From the NCBI GenBank assembly GCA_036380715.1, contig DASVEF010000228.1, positions 1 to 50,645 of the forward strand: a stretch of 50,645 bases of DNA, in the 5' to 3' direction. Positions 8,515 to 16,165 of the stretch are shown here, piece by piece. The notes below the pieces were generated by a model. That model ran no database searches and was not told the origin of the DNA. It worked only from the letters and a program-made list of their open reading frames with translations. How positions within the stretch are numbered: position 1 is the first letter of the stretch; each line of letters opens with the position of its first letter. Position numbers and translations under genes: made by a program. The DNA is from UBA5704 sp036380715 (GTDB lineage: Bacteria; Acidobacteriota; Thermoanaerobaculia; Multivoradales; UBA5704).

Positions 8515-9177
8515 CTAGTCGATGAGCCCGCGTCGCTGCGCGTGGGTGACTGCCTCGAGGCGGTTGTGGGTGCGGAGCTTGCGGTTGATGTGGTGCAGGT
8601 GGTTGCGGAGCGTGTGCGCGGAAATATCCAACATGCGGACGATGGTCGTGGAGCTGCGCCCTTCGGCGAAGAGCTTCAGGATGCGGCGCTCCTGCTCGGA
8701 TAGCGGCTCGACCTGTGCGTGGTCGGACGAGTCGCTGGCAAGCGCAACGAACTGCCGGGCGGCTTCCAGCATCCGGTTCAGCAACTCCGCGTCGCGGCGG
8801 CGCTGGGAGATGTCTCGTGCCATCCGCACGAAGAGCCGGCGTCCCGAGCGCGGGGGGTCGAAAACGATTGTCGAGACGTTGACCCAGATCCGGCCGCCGG
8901 GCCGCGTCCGAACTTCGAGGTCGAAATTGGGGATCCCGGGGGGCATTCCGTCCCATCGGCGGACCGCCGTTTCAAGGCCGCCTGCGAGTGCTTGAGTGCC
9001 CAGGGCGTCACGGGCCCCGAGCACCTCGTGGATGTTGCGGCCGAGCACTTCCTCGACGGAATAGCCGAAGAGCTCCTCAGCGGCCTTGTTCCAAGAGCAG
9101 ACCTCGCCGTCCTCGGTGACCGTGTATGCGGCGTCGGCCGTCTGCTCGAGCAACGCAAACAACTCCGCTTCCAGCAT
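8515..9177 (-). CDS. PAS domain LuxR-family transcriptional regulator
   Basis: A 220-residue regulator. Residues about 5-120 form a PAS domain (ADAAYTVTEDGEVCSWNKAA, then EELFGYSVEEVLGRN and a PAC-like DISQRRRDAE). Residues about 155-220 form a LuxR/GerE helix-turn-helix (LSEQERRILKLFAEGRSSTT, then HTLRNHLHHINRKL). There is no receiver domain, so the PAS domain itself is probably the sensor. The ATG at 9177 was chosen because upstream in-frame codons run into the conserved element at 9211-9250 and add a non-homologous stretch. It sits between the two units that share that element, with Rieske-acnA on one side and AhpD-gap on the other, and is the obvious candidate to bind it. Confidence 0.85.
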   Translation of the reverse strand: MLEAELFALLEQTADAAYTVTEDGEVCSWNKAAEELFGYSVEEVLGRNIHEVLGARDALGTQALAGGLETAVRRWDGMPPGIPNFDLEVRTRPGGRIWVNVSTIVFDPPRSGRRLFVRMARDISQRRRDAELLNRMLEAARQFVALASDSSDHAQVEPLSEQERRILKLFAEGRSSTTIVRMLDISAHTLRNHLHHINRKLRTHNRLEAVTHAQRRGLID

Positions 9178-9210
9178 CGTTGTTTCTCGGCGCACCCACA
9201 AATGAGACAA

Positions 9211-9250
9211 CTGTGCCTCTGCACGGTACGAACGGGCCATTGCCGCGTGC
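9211..9250 (+). promoter_or_regulatory. Conserved upstream element of the AhpD-gap unit (copy B)
   Basis: The plus-strand copy of the element described at 8429-8472. It contains CTGTGCC, CGGTACGAACGG, CATTGC and CGCGTGC. It lies 107 bases (from CGGTACG) before the GTG start at 9331. Because it also lies just upstream of the divergent PAS-LuxR gene, it could serve autoregulation. Confidence 0.6.
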
Positions 9251-9330
9251 TGCCTTATGTCGCATCCTACGGCCGTGGAACGATGAGGTCAACAGGAACA
9301 ACAAGCCGGGCATCCTGAAGGGAGCAGCAC

Positions 9331-9690
9331 GTGAGAGAACCCGAAGAGATGTATCCTCGAGCGACTCGGGAGCTTGCCGAGCAGCGCAGCCGACTAGCGC
9401 CTGGGCCGGCCGAGGCCTTTCGAGTCTTCAGCCAAAGCGTTTTCGCTGACGGTGCCCTACCCGTCAAGATGAAGCACCTGATCGCGGTAGCCGTCGCGCA
9501 CGTGACGCAATGCCCCTATTGCATCCGCGCCCATACCCGTGCGGCCGGGCGTCACGGGGCAACGCCTGAGGAGATCATGGAGGCGATCTGGGTCGCCGCG
9601 GAGATGCGGGCCGGAGGTGCCTACGCACATTCCGCCTTGGCGCTGGACACCATCGCACGCTCCGAGGGAGGGAAGGGCGAGCAGTTGTGA
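9331..9690 (+). CDS. AhpD-like carboxymuconolactone decarboxylase family protein
   Basis: A 119-residue AhpD/CMD-family protein. The redox-active motif C61-P-Y-C64 with H68 (CPYCIRAHT) is intact, as in AhpD-type peroxidase partners, and is preceded by the usual KMKHLIAVAVAHV helix. The family either reduces peroxides or peroxiredoxins through the CxxC pair or, when the motif is lost, decarboxylates lactones; the intact pair favours an antioxidant role. The GTG at 9331 follows GAAGGGAG. It is the first gene of the rightward unit, 52 bases before gap, and sits under conserved element B. Confidence 0.9.
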   Translation: MREPEEMYPRATRELAEQRSRLAPGPAEAFRVFSQSVFADGALPVKMKHLIAVAVAHVTQCPYCIRAHTRAAGRHGATPEEIMEAIWVAAEMRAGGAYAHSALALDTIARSEGGKGEQL

Positions 9691-9742
9691 GGAGGTCGCC
9701 GGCCCTGGCCCGGACGCTCATGGGGAAGGCAGGAAGGACGGT

Positions 9743-10744
9743 ATGAGCTGCAAGGTCGCTATCAATGGCCTGGGACGGATCGGACGCGCGATCCTGCGCC
9801 TGGTGATCGACCAGCCGGCGCTCGACCTGGTCGCCGTCAACGACCTCGTCGAGGTCGAGAACCTCGCCTATCTGCTGCGTTTCGACACGGTGTACGGGCG
9901 TTTCACGAAGCCGTTGACCGTCGAGGCCGGCGATCTGGTCGTCGATGGTCGCACGCTGCGGACTCTGCGCAGCCGCGACCCTTTGGATCTCCCCTGGAAG
10001 GAGCTGGGAGTCGACCTGGTATTCGAATGCACTGGGTCGTTTGCGCGCCGTGACGATCTCGAAAAGCACGTCATGGCGGGCGCTCGATTCGTTCTCCTGT
10101 CGGCGCCGTCGAAAGACGTCGAGGTGGAGACGGTCGTTCATGGTGCCAACGTGCGGGGAGGTCGTGGTGCCATCTTCTCCTGCGCTAGCTGCACTACGAA
10201 CTGCATCACGCCGATCGTCGAGGTGATCGGCCGGCGTATCGGCTTCGAGAAGGCGGCGCTGACCACCGTGCATGCCTATACCGCGTCCCAGTCGATAGTC
10301 GACGGGCCAAACAAGCGCTTCCGTCGCGGTCGTGCCGGAGCCGCGAACCTGGTGCCATCCACCACGGGGGCTGCGTTGGCCACGACGCGGGCGCTCCCGC
10401 AGTACGCAGGCCTGTTCGATGGGATCGCGGTGAGGGCACCCATTGCCGTCGGCTCGATCGCGGACCTCACGTTCCTCACCTCGCGCAAGACCAGCGTCGA
10501 AGAGGTGAACCAGGTTTTCACCGAGGAGGCCGAAACGAAGCGCTACGCCGGCGTTCTCGGCGTGTCACGCGATCCGCTCGTCTCCTCTGACATCGTCGGC
10601 GACTCCCGCGCTTCCGTCGTCGATCTCGACCTCACCAGGGTCATCGACGGCGACCTGGTCAAGGTCATGAGCTGGTACGACAACGAGTGGGGCTATGCGA
10701 ACCAGATGCTCCGCGAAGCTCTGTCCCTGACCGGAGGAGGGTAG
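9743..10744 (+). CDS. gap: Glyceraldehyde-3-phosphate dehydrogenase, type I
   Basis: A 333-residue GAPDH, which oxidises and phosphorylates glyceraldehyde 3-phosphate to 1,3-bisphosphoglycerate. The Rossmann motif NGLGRIGR is at residues 8-15. The Asp at 34 (VNDL) suggests NAD preference. The catalytic Cys150 lies in SCTTNC and the His177 in TTVHAYT. WYDNEWGYANQM marks the C-terminal end. The ATG at 9743 is preceded by GGAAGGACGG. It shares the AhpD transcript. Its oxidant-sensitive Cys fits an antioxidant partner. The frame after its TAG continues straight into the oxidoreductase remnant. Confidence 0.97.
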   Translation: MSCKVAINGLGRIGRAILRLVIDQPALDLVAVNDLVEVENLAYLLRFDTVYGRFTKPLTVEAGDLVVDGRTLRTLRSRDPLDLPWKELGVDLVFECTGSFARRDDLEKHVMAGARFVLLSAPSKDVEVETVVHGANVRGGRGAIFSCASCTTNCITPIVEVIGRRIGFEKAALTTVHAYTASQSIVDGPNKRFRRGRAGAANLVPSTTGAALATTRALPQYAGLFDGIAVRAPIAVGSIADLTFLTSRKTSVEEVNQVFTEEAETKRYAGVLGVSRDPLVSSDIVGDSRASVVDLDLTRVIDGDLVKVMSWYDNEWGYANQMLREALSLTGGG

Positions 10745-10951
10745 TCGCGGTGCCCCAAGGAGAAGCAATTCCATTTGGTGGCGGACTGGAAGCAGCCCTT
10801 CCGCAAGGGGGTGGTCTTCTACCTCCGAGACGGCAGGGTGCGGGGGGTCCTGCTGTGGAACACCTGGGACCAGGTGGACGCCGCACGGTCGCTGATCGCC
10901 GAGCCGGGGCCGTTCAGTGCAACCGAGCTGGTTGGCAGGCTCCCGTCCTGA
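10745..10951 (+). pseudogene. FAD-dependent oxidoreductase C-terminal remnant
   Basis: Directly after the gap stop codon and in the same frame, 68 codons encode the tail of a reductase with an AIF/ferredoxin-reductase-type C-terminal domain. Pieces are FHLVADWKQPFRKGVVFYLR, then DGRVRGVLLWNTWDQVDAAR and IAEPGPFSATELVGRLPS. The FAD and NAD Rossmann domains are absent and there is no start codon. As with the transaldolase remnant, only the 3' end survives, as if an internal deletion removed the rest. It ends 40 bases before rnk. Confidence 0.7.
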
Positions 10952-10991
10952 GGAGTAGGATGAGTCGGGGTAGGGCTGGCTAGGAGGAACT

Positions 10992-11399
10992 ATGAAAGAT
11001 CGCGCCATCTACGTCACGTCCAAAGATCGCGAGCGACTCGAGCTCATCGGCCAGATGACCGAGGCCAAGGACCGCGGTGACCTTGCCGACCTGGTCGACG
11101 AGCTGAATCGCGCAATCGTCGTCCCCGCCGAGGAGATCCCCGCGGACGTCATCACCATGAATTCGCGCGTGCGCCTGCTGGACCTCGACAAAGGCTCCGC
11201 GGTCGAGTACACCCTGGTGTATCCGGCGGAGGCCGACTTCGCGGAGGGGAAGATCTCGATCGTTGCTCCCATCGGAGCCGCGATGATCGGATACCGCGAG
11301 GGTGACGAGATCGAGTGGGACGTTCCAGGCGGCCGGCGGCGATTCAAGGTCGAGGCCGTCCTCTATCAGCCTGAGGCGGCCGGGGACACCCACCTCTAG
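10992..11399 (+). CDS. rnk: Regulator of nucleoside diphosphate kinase (Rnk), GreA/GreB-like
   Basis: A 135-residue Rnk-type protein. A short helical N-terminal arm (ELIGQMTEAKDRGDLADLVD) is followed by a GreA/GreB C-terminal FKBP-like domain (MNSRVRLLDLDKGSAVEYTL, then APIGAAMIGYREGDEIEWDV). Rnk proteins bind RNA polymerase, and their short arm lacks the Gre cleavage residues. A strong AGGAGGAACT precedes the ATG at 10992. The stop is followed 3 bases later by the histidine kinase ATG, indicating coupling. Confidence 0.88.
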   Translation: MKDRAIYVTSKDRERLELIGQMTEAKDRGDLADLVDELNRAIVVPAEEIPADVITMNSRVRLLDLDKGSAVEYTLVYPAEADFAEGKISIVAPIGAAMIGYREGDEIEWDVPGGRRRFKVEAVLYQPEAAGDTHL

Positions 11400-11402
11400 C
11401 GC

Positions 11403-13325
11403 ATGACCGGCCGAGTGCCCAAAGAAACCCGCCGCTTCCTCGCTGAAGTTGGGCAGGTCCTGGCGACGTCGCTCGACTACGAGCATACACTCCAACAGGT
11501 CGCTCGTTTGGCGGTGCCGCGCTTCGCCGACTGGTGTGCAGTCGACGTGGTGAGCGACAGCGGTGAGATTCAGCGGCTCGCCATCGCCCACGTCGATCCG
11601 GCCAAGGAGCGCATCGCCGCTGACATGGCCGCCCGATACCCGCCGGTTCCCGGAGCCGCCGCGGGCGCTTCCCTGGTGCTGCGGGAGGGGAAGGCCTTGC
11701 TCCTCTCCGAGGTCCCCGCGGCGTTCTTGCGCCAGATCGCACAGAGCGAGGACCACCTGCGGCTGCTGCGACAGTTGGGCCTGGGCTCGGCCATTATCGT
11801 GCCCATGGTGGCCAGGGGGCGAACGGTGGGCGCCATCACGTTGGTGGCTATGCAGTCGCGTGGGACCTATTCGACCGAGGATCTGACCTTCGTTGAAGAC
11901 TTGGCCTCGAGAGCTGCCGTATACGTGGACAACGCCCGCCTGTACAAGCAGGCCGAGCTCGCGCGCGCGAGAGCCGAGGCGGCGGAAAGGCGGGCCGCAT
12001 TTCTGGCCGAGGTCGGCGGCGTCCTCGCCTCCTCCCTGGACTACGATGTCACACTCGACAACGTCGCCCGGTTGGCCGTCAGCTCGATCGCAGACGTCTG
12101 CCTCGTGGACGTCGTCGAGAACGAGACGGGCTTGAGGCGGGTTGCCACCGCGCACCGCGACCCGAGCAGGGAGAGCCTGCTCGCACGAGCGCGCCCCTAT
12201 CCCCCGGATGTGGGACGCAGTCCTCTCGCCCGCCCCCTCCGCACGGGCGAGCCGGTACATCTACCCGCGCTCACAGACTCGGACCTGGAAGAGATCGCCC
12301 CGACCCCTGACTACAAACGACTCCTCCGGGAGCTCGGTGTGCGTTCCCTCCTGTGCCTCCCGCTCATCGCCCATGGCAACAGGCTCGGGGTGCTGACACT
12401 CGCGATGGCCGAGTCGGGCCGCAACTTCGATCCGGCGGAGGTGCCATCGGCCACCGAGCTCGCCCGACGCGCTGCGTTGGCGGTGGAGAACGCCCGGCTC
12501 TATCGAGCGTCGCAGCAGGCCGTGCGCGCGCGGGAGGGGGTCCTCTCGATCGTTTCGCACGACCTGCGCAACCCGCTGGGGACGATCCACATGAGCGCCC
12601 GAATCCTGCTCGACTCCGTGTCGATTCCCGAGGATCAACGTGCCAAGCACCTGGGCGTCATCATTCGCGCCACGGAGAGAATGGGCCGGTTGATCCAGGA
12701 CCTACTGGACTTTGCACGACTCGACGCCGGCCAGGAGCTTGGCCTCGACCGCCAAGTACACGAGATCGTGGGCATAGTGGCGGAGATGAGCGAGGCCTAT
12801 CGACCGCAGGCGGACGCCAAGCTGGTCCGTCTCTCGTGTGACGTCGCTGGCGACTTGCCGTCGGCGTGCCTCGATCGCCTCCGGATCCTACAAGTCCTCG
12901 GCAACCTGATCGGCAACGCGATCAAGTTCACTCCCGAAGGTGGCGAGGTGATCGTCCGGGTCGAGCCGGCGGGCTCCGACATTCGATTCGTCGTTTCCGA
13001 CACCGGCGCGGGGATCGACCCGAAAGACGCTGGACGTGTATTCGATCGCTACTGGCAGGCGACTCGAACCGCGCGGCTGGGAACGGGGCTGGGGCTGCCG
13101 ATTGCGAAGGCCATCGTGGAGGCCCACGACGGCCGGATCTGGTTCGAGAGCACGCCGGGTGTTGGCAGTGCGTTCTACTTCACGCTGCCAGCCGATGGCT
13201 CGCCTGAGCGCGATCCAAGGGCCACAGAGGTGCCAGCCGAACATTCCAGAACATCCAGAGGACTTCCTAGCGCGGGCTCGCTTGCCCGCAACCCAAGCCA
13301 TCCACCCGGCCCAACGGGCCGGTAG
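11403..13325 (+). CDS. GAF-GAF sensor histidine kinase (cytoplasmic)
   Basis: A 640-residue kinase. GAF domain 1 spans about residues 20-180 and GAF 2 about 205-365, and the two repeat recognisable phrases (LAEVGQVLATSLDYEHTLQQ versus LAEVGGVLASSLDYDVTLDN). HisKA has the phospho-acceptor H386 in VSHDLRNPLGTI. The ATPase domain has NLIGNAIKFTPEGG, VSDTGAGIDP and GTGLGLPIAKAIV. There is no membrane segment, so it senses a cytoplasmic signal. No response regulator is adjacent; the PAS-LuxR protein nearby lacks a receiver. The last 30 or so residues are Pro/Ser/Arg-rich and run into an inverted-repeat element, perhaps a replaced C terminus. Confidence 0.93.
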   Translation: MTGRVPKETRRFLAEVGQVLATSLDYEHTLQQVARLAVPRFADWCAVDVVSDSGEIQRLAIAHVDPAKERIAADMAARYPPVPGAAAGASLVLREGKALLLSEVPAAFLRQIAQSEDHLRLLRQLGLGSAIIVPMVARGRTVGAITLVAMQSRGTYSTEDLTFVEDLASRAAVYVDNARLYKQAELARARAEAAERRAAFLAEVGGVLASSLDYDVTLDNVARLAVSSIADVCLVDVVENETGLRRVATAHRDPSRESLLARARPYPPDVGRSPLARPLRTGEPVHLPALTDSDLEEIAPTPDYKRLLRELGVRSLLCLPLIAHGNRLGVLTLAMAESGRNFDPAEVPSATELARRAALAVENARLYRASQQAVRAREGVLSIVSHDLRNPLGTIHMSARILLDSVSIPEDQRAKHLGVIIRATERMGRLIQDLLDFARLDAGQELGLDRQVHEIVGIVAEMSEAYRPQADAKLVRLSCDVAGDLPSACLDRLRILQVLGNLIGNAIKFTPEGGEVIVRVEPAGSDIRFVVSDTGAGIDPKDAGRVFDRYWQATRTARLGTGLGLPIAKAIVEAHDGRIWFESTPGVGSAFYFTLPADGSPERDPRATEVPAEHSRTSRGLPSAGSLARNPSHPPGPTGR

Positions 13326-13419
13326 ACTCCAGCCCAGGGCTTCTGAGGCCGCAGGCCGGTGCCCTGGGTCAACAAGCCCTGGGCTCCGTTCTCCCGGCCC
13401 GTTGGGCCGAGGTCGGGTG
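13303..13419. repeat. Nested inverted-repeat element
   Basis: The outer arms are 13303-13322 (CACCCGGCCCAACGGGCC then GG) and 13394-13419, which ends GGTCGGGTG. The inner arms are AGCCCAGGGCTT at 13331-13342 and AAGCCCTGGGCT at 13374-13385. The element spans the last codons of the histidine kinase gene and the convergent gap before the small gene at 13464. It may act as a bidirectional terminator, but no T-tract follows, so I treat it as a palindromic repeat. Confidence 0.55.
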
Positions 13420-13463
13420 AGAAGGAATGTGCGTACCGCACCTAGATTCTCGAATGGAGTAGA

Positions 13464-13667
13464 TCAGGACGAGGAATTTACGGGACGTCCCAGCCGCGCA
13501 CGTCCCACCCAGGGGAGCAGCTCCTCCACCGTTTCTTCGAGCCAACGGAGCCTTTCGGCAGGCGTCATTTCAAGCCCCACCCGGATCTGTAAGTCACGGC
13601 TGCCCTCGAAGGTCCAAGGAGCGGAGGAACCCGTATCGTGAGCGAAAGGATCTTTGTCTTCGGGCAT
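13464..13667 (-). CDS. Small conserved-type protein, function unknown
   Basis: A 67-residue protein starting at ATG 13667 with AAAGGACAGAG upstream. The N-terminal half is acidic and polar; the C-terminal half has an amphipathic helix (MTPAERLRWLEETVEELLPW) of a type I associate with short proteins encoded next to nucleotidyltransferase or toxin genes, though no such partner is present here. A longer reading through the tandem array to 14084 is possible but gives Cys/Arg-rich heptads that look non-biological. The gene lies between two repeat structures and is convergent with the histidine kinase gene. Confidence 0.6.
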   Translation of the reverse strand: MPEDKDPFAHDTGSSAPWTFEGSRDLQIRVGLEMTPAERLRWLEETVEELLPWVGRARLGRPVNSSS

Positions 13668-13778
13668 CAACTCTGTCCTTTCTCCAGTGGGCTGCCGAGG
13701 GATCAGGCCGCGTGCGCCGGGAAGCGGCCGGAGTGCGTCGGAATCCACGCCGGCAGGCCCCTGCCGCACGCCGCGCGT

Positions 13779-14114
13779 GAACCGACACCGCCCGACGGCG
13801 AACCGACACCATCCGGCGGTAAATCGATACCGCCCGACGGCGAGCTGACACCGTCCGACGGTGAACCGACACCATGCAACGGCGAACCGGCACCGTGCGA
13901 CGGCGAGCCGGCACAGGCACGTGGCGAACCGGCACCGCCTGTCGGTAAACCGGCACCACCCAACGGCAAACTGACACGGCTCAGCGGCAAACCGGCACCG
14001 CCTACCGGTAAACCGACACTGACGACCGGTTAACCGGCACCGCCGAACAGTAAACCGGCGCGCACCCCATGGGAGCCGGCGCAACCGGTGGGCGAACCGG
14101 CGCCACCGCGAGCC
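13779..14114. repeat. Tandem array, 16 copies of a 21-bp unit
   Basis: Sixteen consecutive units of exactly 21 bp fill the space between the glmM 3' end and the promoter side of the 67-residue gene. Units look like GAACCGACACC plus GCCCGACGGC; the ACCGRCACC part is the most constant and later units diverge. Because 21 is divisible by 3, all frames stay open for a while and give heptad repeats on either strand, but no start with a ribosome-binding site supports translation. Confidence 0.85.
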
Positions 14115-14120
14115 AAGCCC

Positions 14121-15485
14121 TCAGGGCCTAGCCCCGATCTCTTCAACGATCGCCTGGGCCAGCTCCCCGGCCAGGGCTTCGATGGAGGCCTGGTCGGGAC
14201 CTTCGATCATTACGCGGGCGAGCGGCTCGGTGCCGCTGTAGCGGAGGACCAGCCGGCCGTCGGCTCCCAGCCTCTCCTCGACGGTGCGCGCCGCGGCGGC
14301 GACCCGGGGGAGGGTCTCGAGGTCGGGCTTGCGGGAGACCCGAACGTTCTTGAGGATCTGGGGATAGCGGCGGAACCCGGCGAGCCGTTCGGAGAGCGGC
14401 CTCTCCGACTGGCGGACGATGTGGGCCATCTGCACGGCCGTGAGCAGGCCGTCGCCCGTGCTCGCCAGCTCGCTCTGCACCACGTGGCCCGACTGCTCGC
14501 CTCCCAGCACGATCCCCTCGCGCCGCATGGCCTCGACCACGTAGCGGTCGCCTACGCCGCAACGCTCGATGGCGATCCCCTCACGGGCGAGGGCGCGCTC
14601 CAGCCCCAGGTTGCTCATGGTGGTGGCGACGATCCGCGGCGGATCGAGCTGGCCGTGGCTGCGCAGGCAGGTCGCCCAGAGATAGAGGATGGCGTCGCCG
14701 TCGCGCACCTCGCCCCGCTCGTCCGCCAGGATGCAGCGGTCGGCGTCGCCGTCGAAAGCGGCGCCGAGGTCCGCCCCTTCGGCCGCCACCCGGGCGGCCA
14801 TCTCCTCGGGCGCGGTCGAGCCGCACCCCTCGTTGACGTTGCGGCCGTCCGGCTCGGCGTGGAGCAGCGTCACCCGAGCGCCGAGGCGCTCGAACAGCTC
14901 CCGGGCGTAGAAGGAGGCGGCGCCGTTGCCCGCGTCGAGGACCACTTTCAGATCGGAGAGCGGCCGCTCGCCGGGCACGGTGGCGGCGAGGTGTTGCAGG
15001 TAGAGCTCCCGCAGCTCGCTTTCGATCGGGAGCTCCCCATCCCAAGGGGAAATCCCGGGGACCGGGCCTGCTTCCAGCCGTCGCTCGAGCGCCGCCTCTT
15101 CCTCCTCGCTCCACTTGAGCCCCTCCGGGTCGATCAGCTTGACGCCGTTGTCCGGGTAGGGGTTGTGGCTCGCCGAGACCACCGCGCCGGCAGCGGCCCC
15201 GAGATGGCGGGCCAGGAAGGCCACGCCCGGCGTGGGGATGACCCCGGCGTAGCGGACGCGCGCTCCGCCCCCGGCCAGCCCCTCCGCCAGCCAGCGGCAG
15301 ATCTCGGGCGTGCTCTCGCGGGTGTCGCCGCCGAGGACCACCACCGGGTCGGCGGTCCGCTCGCGCAGGGTCGCGGCCAGGTGCGCGGCGAGGGAGGTCA
15401 CGGTCGCGCGGTCGAGAGGGGGCTCGCCGAAGCGGCCGCGGATGCCGTCGGTGCCGAAGAGTCGTCGCGTGGGATTGGAGCTCAA
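14121..15485 (-). CDS. glmM: Phosphoglucosamine mutase
   Basis: A 454-residue GlmM, which converts glucosamine 6-phosphate to glucosamine 1-phosphate for UDP-GlcNAc and peptidoglycan synthesis. Landmarks are RRLFGTDGIRGRFGEPPL at the N terminus, the phospho-serine loop VVSASHNPYPDNGVKL (active Ser about 106), the magnesium loop DGDADRC, the sugar loop GGEQSGH and the phosphate-binding RYSGTEPLARVM. The start is most likely TTG at 15485, which overlaps the cdaR stop (TTGA) and has GAGGAA upstream; no in-frame ATG lies before the conserved LFGTDGIRG. In Gram-positive bacteria GlmM binds and restrains CdaA, and the same gene trio is kept here. Confidence 0.96.
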   Translation of the reverse strand: MSSNPTRRLFGTDGIRGRFGEPPLDRATVTSLAAHLAATLRERTADPVVVLGGDTRESTPEICRWLAEGLAGGGARVRYAGVIPTPGVAFLARHLGAAAGAVVSASHNPYPDNGVKLIDPEGLKWSEEEEAALERRLEAGPVPGISPWDGELPIESELRELYLQHLAATVPGERPLSDLKVVLDAGNGAASFYARELFERLGARVTLLHAEPDGRNVNEGCGSTAPEEMAARVAAEGADLGAAFDGDADRCILADERGEVRDGDAILYLWATCLRSHGQLDPPRIVATTMSNLGLERALAREGIAIERCGVGDRYVVEAMRREGIVLGGEQSGHVVQSELASTGDGLLTAVQMAHIVRQSERPLSERLAGFRRYPQILKNVRVSRKPDLETLPRVAAAARTVEERLGADGRLVLRYSGTEPLARVMIEGPDQASIEALAGELAQAIVEEIGARP

Positions 15486-16165
15486 GGTTCTGGGTTCCTC
15501 GTTTCTGGCTCGTCGTCGGCCACGGGCGGATGCAGGGGCACCCGCACCGTGACCTTGGAGGGTTGCACGACCTGGATGAGCGGGTCGGGCGGGATCACCG
15601 CCACGCTCTCCTCGAACGCGGCGGTGCGCCCGGTCAGGTTGATCGGACGGGTGCTCAGCGGCTGACCCTGGCCGACCAGCGACTCCGGCCCGCTCACCAG
15701 CACCAGGTTGGGGAAGACCTCCGGCTCGTCGGCGATCCACCCGTTCGCGGGCTTGCCCACGATCTGCGGAACGACCCGCAGGCGCTGCGCGATCTCCCGC
15801 TCCAGCTCGACCCGGATGCTGTTGGGCTCGATCGACACCACCTCCAGGCCGTCCGGCGCCAGCACGTTCTCCGGGCCGAGGTTGAGGGTGACCGTGCCCG
15901 GCTGCGTCTGCGCCAGCTCGACCTGGACGTCGACCATGAACGGGTTGAGCTGGCGGATCAGCCGGCGGCTCCCGCGCAGGCGCACGTTGACGCTCTGCAC
16001 CTGGTCGAGGATGACGAAGCCGCGCGGCCGGTTGTAGCTGACGCTGGCCTCGACCAGCCGCTCGCTCAGCTCCTCGCGCTCCTCGAACGAGACGCCGAAC
16101 CACAGGCTGACGGCGATCCCCAGCGCCAGTAGGCGCAGCAGCCAGCTCCGCGCGCCCTCGTTCAT
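15482..16165 (-). CDS. cdaR: YbbR-domain regulator of diadenylate cyclase (CdaR-like)
   Basis: A 227-residue protein with one N-terminal transmembrane helix (LLRLLALGIAVSLWFGVSF) and an exported part made of YbbR repeats (SVNVRLRGSRRLIRQLNPF, then VQVELAQTQPGTVTLNL and a similar second repeat). CdaR homologues regulate the membrane cyclase CdaA from the outer face. The ATG at 16165 overlaps the cdaA stop (ATGA), and its own stop overlaps the glmM start. The order cdaA-cdaR-glmM with three 4-base junctions is the classical c-di-AMP arrangement. Confidence 0.9.
   Translation of the reverse strand: MNEGARSWLLRLLALGIAVSLWFGVSFEEREELSERLVEASVSYNRPRGFVILDQVQSVNVRLRGSRRLIRQLNPFMVDVQVELAQTQPGTVTLNLGPENVLAPDGLEVVSIEPNSIRVELEREIAQRLRVVPQIVGKPANGWIADEPEVFPNLVLVSGPESLVGQGQPLSTRPINLTGRTAAFEESVAVIPPDPLIQVVQPSKVTVRVPLHPPVADDEPETRNPEP

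Noticed and set aside
9211..9250. Sigma-54 promoter in the shared element
   Set aside because: GG and GC are present, but the spacing between them is 15 rather than 10 bases, and no enhancer-binding ATPase is encoded nearby.
13638..14033. Collagen-like GEPAP heptad-repeat protein read from the 21-bp array
   Set aside because: There is no ribosome-binding site and the front part overlaps the 67-residue gene; the pattern follows from period 21 being divisible by 3.
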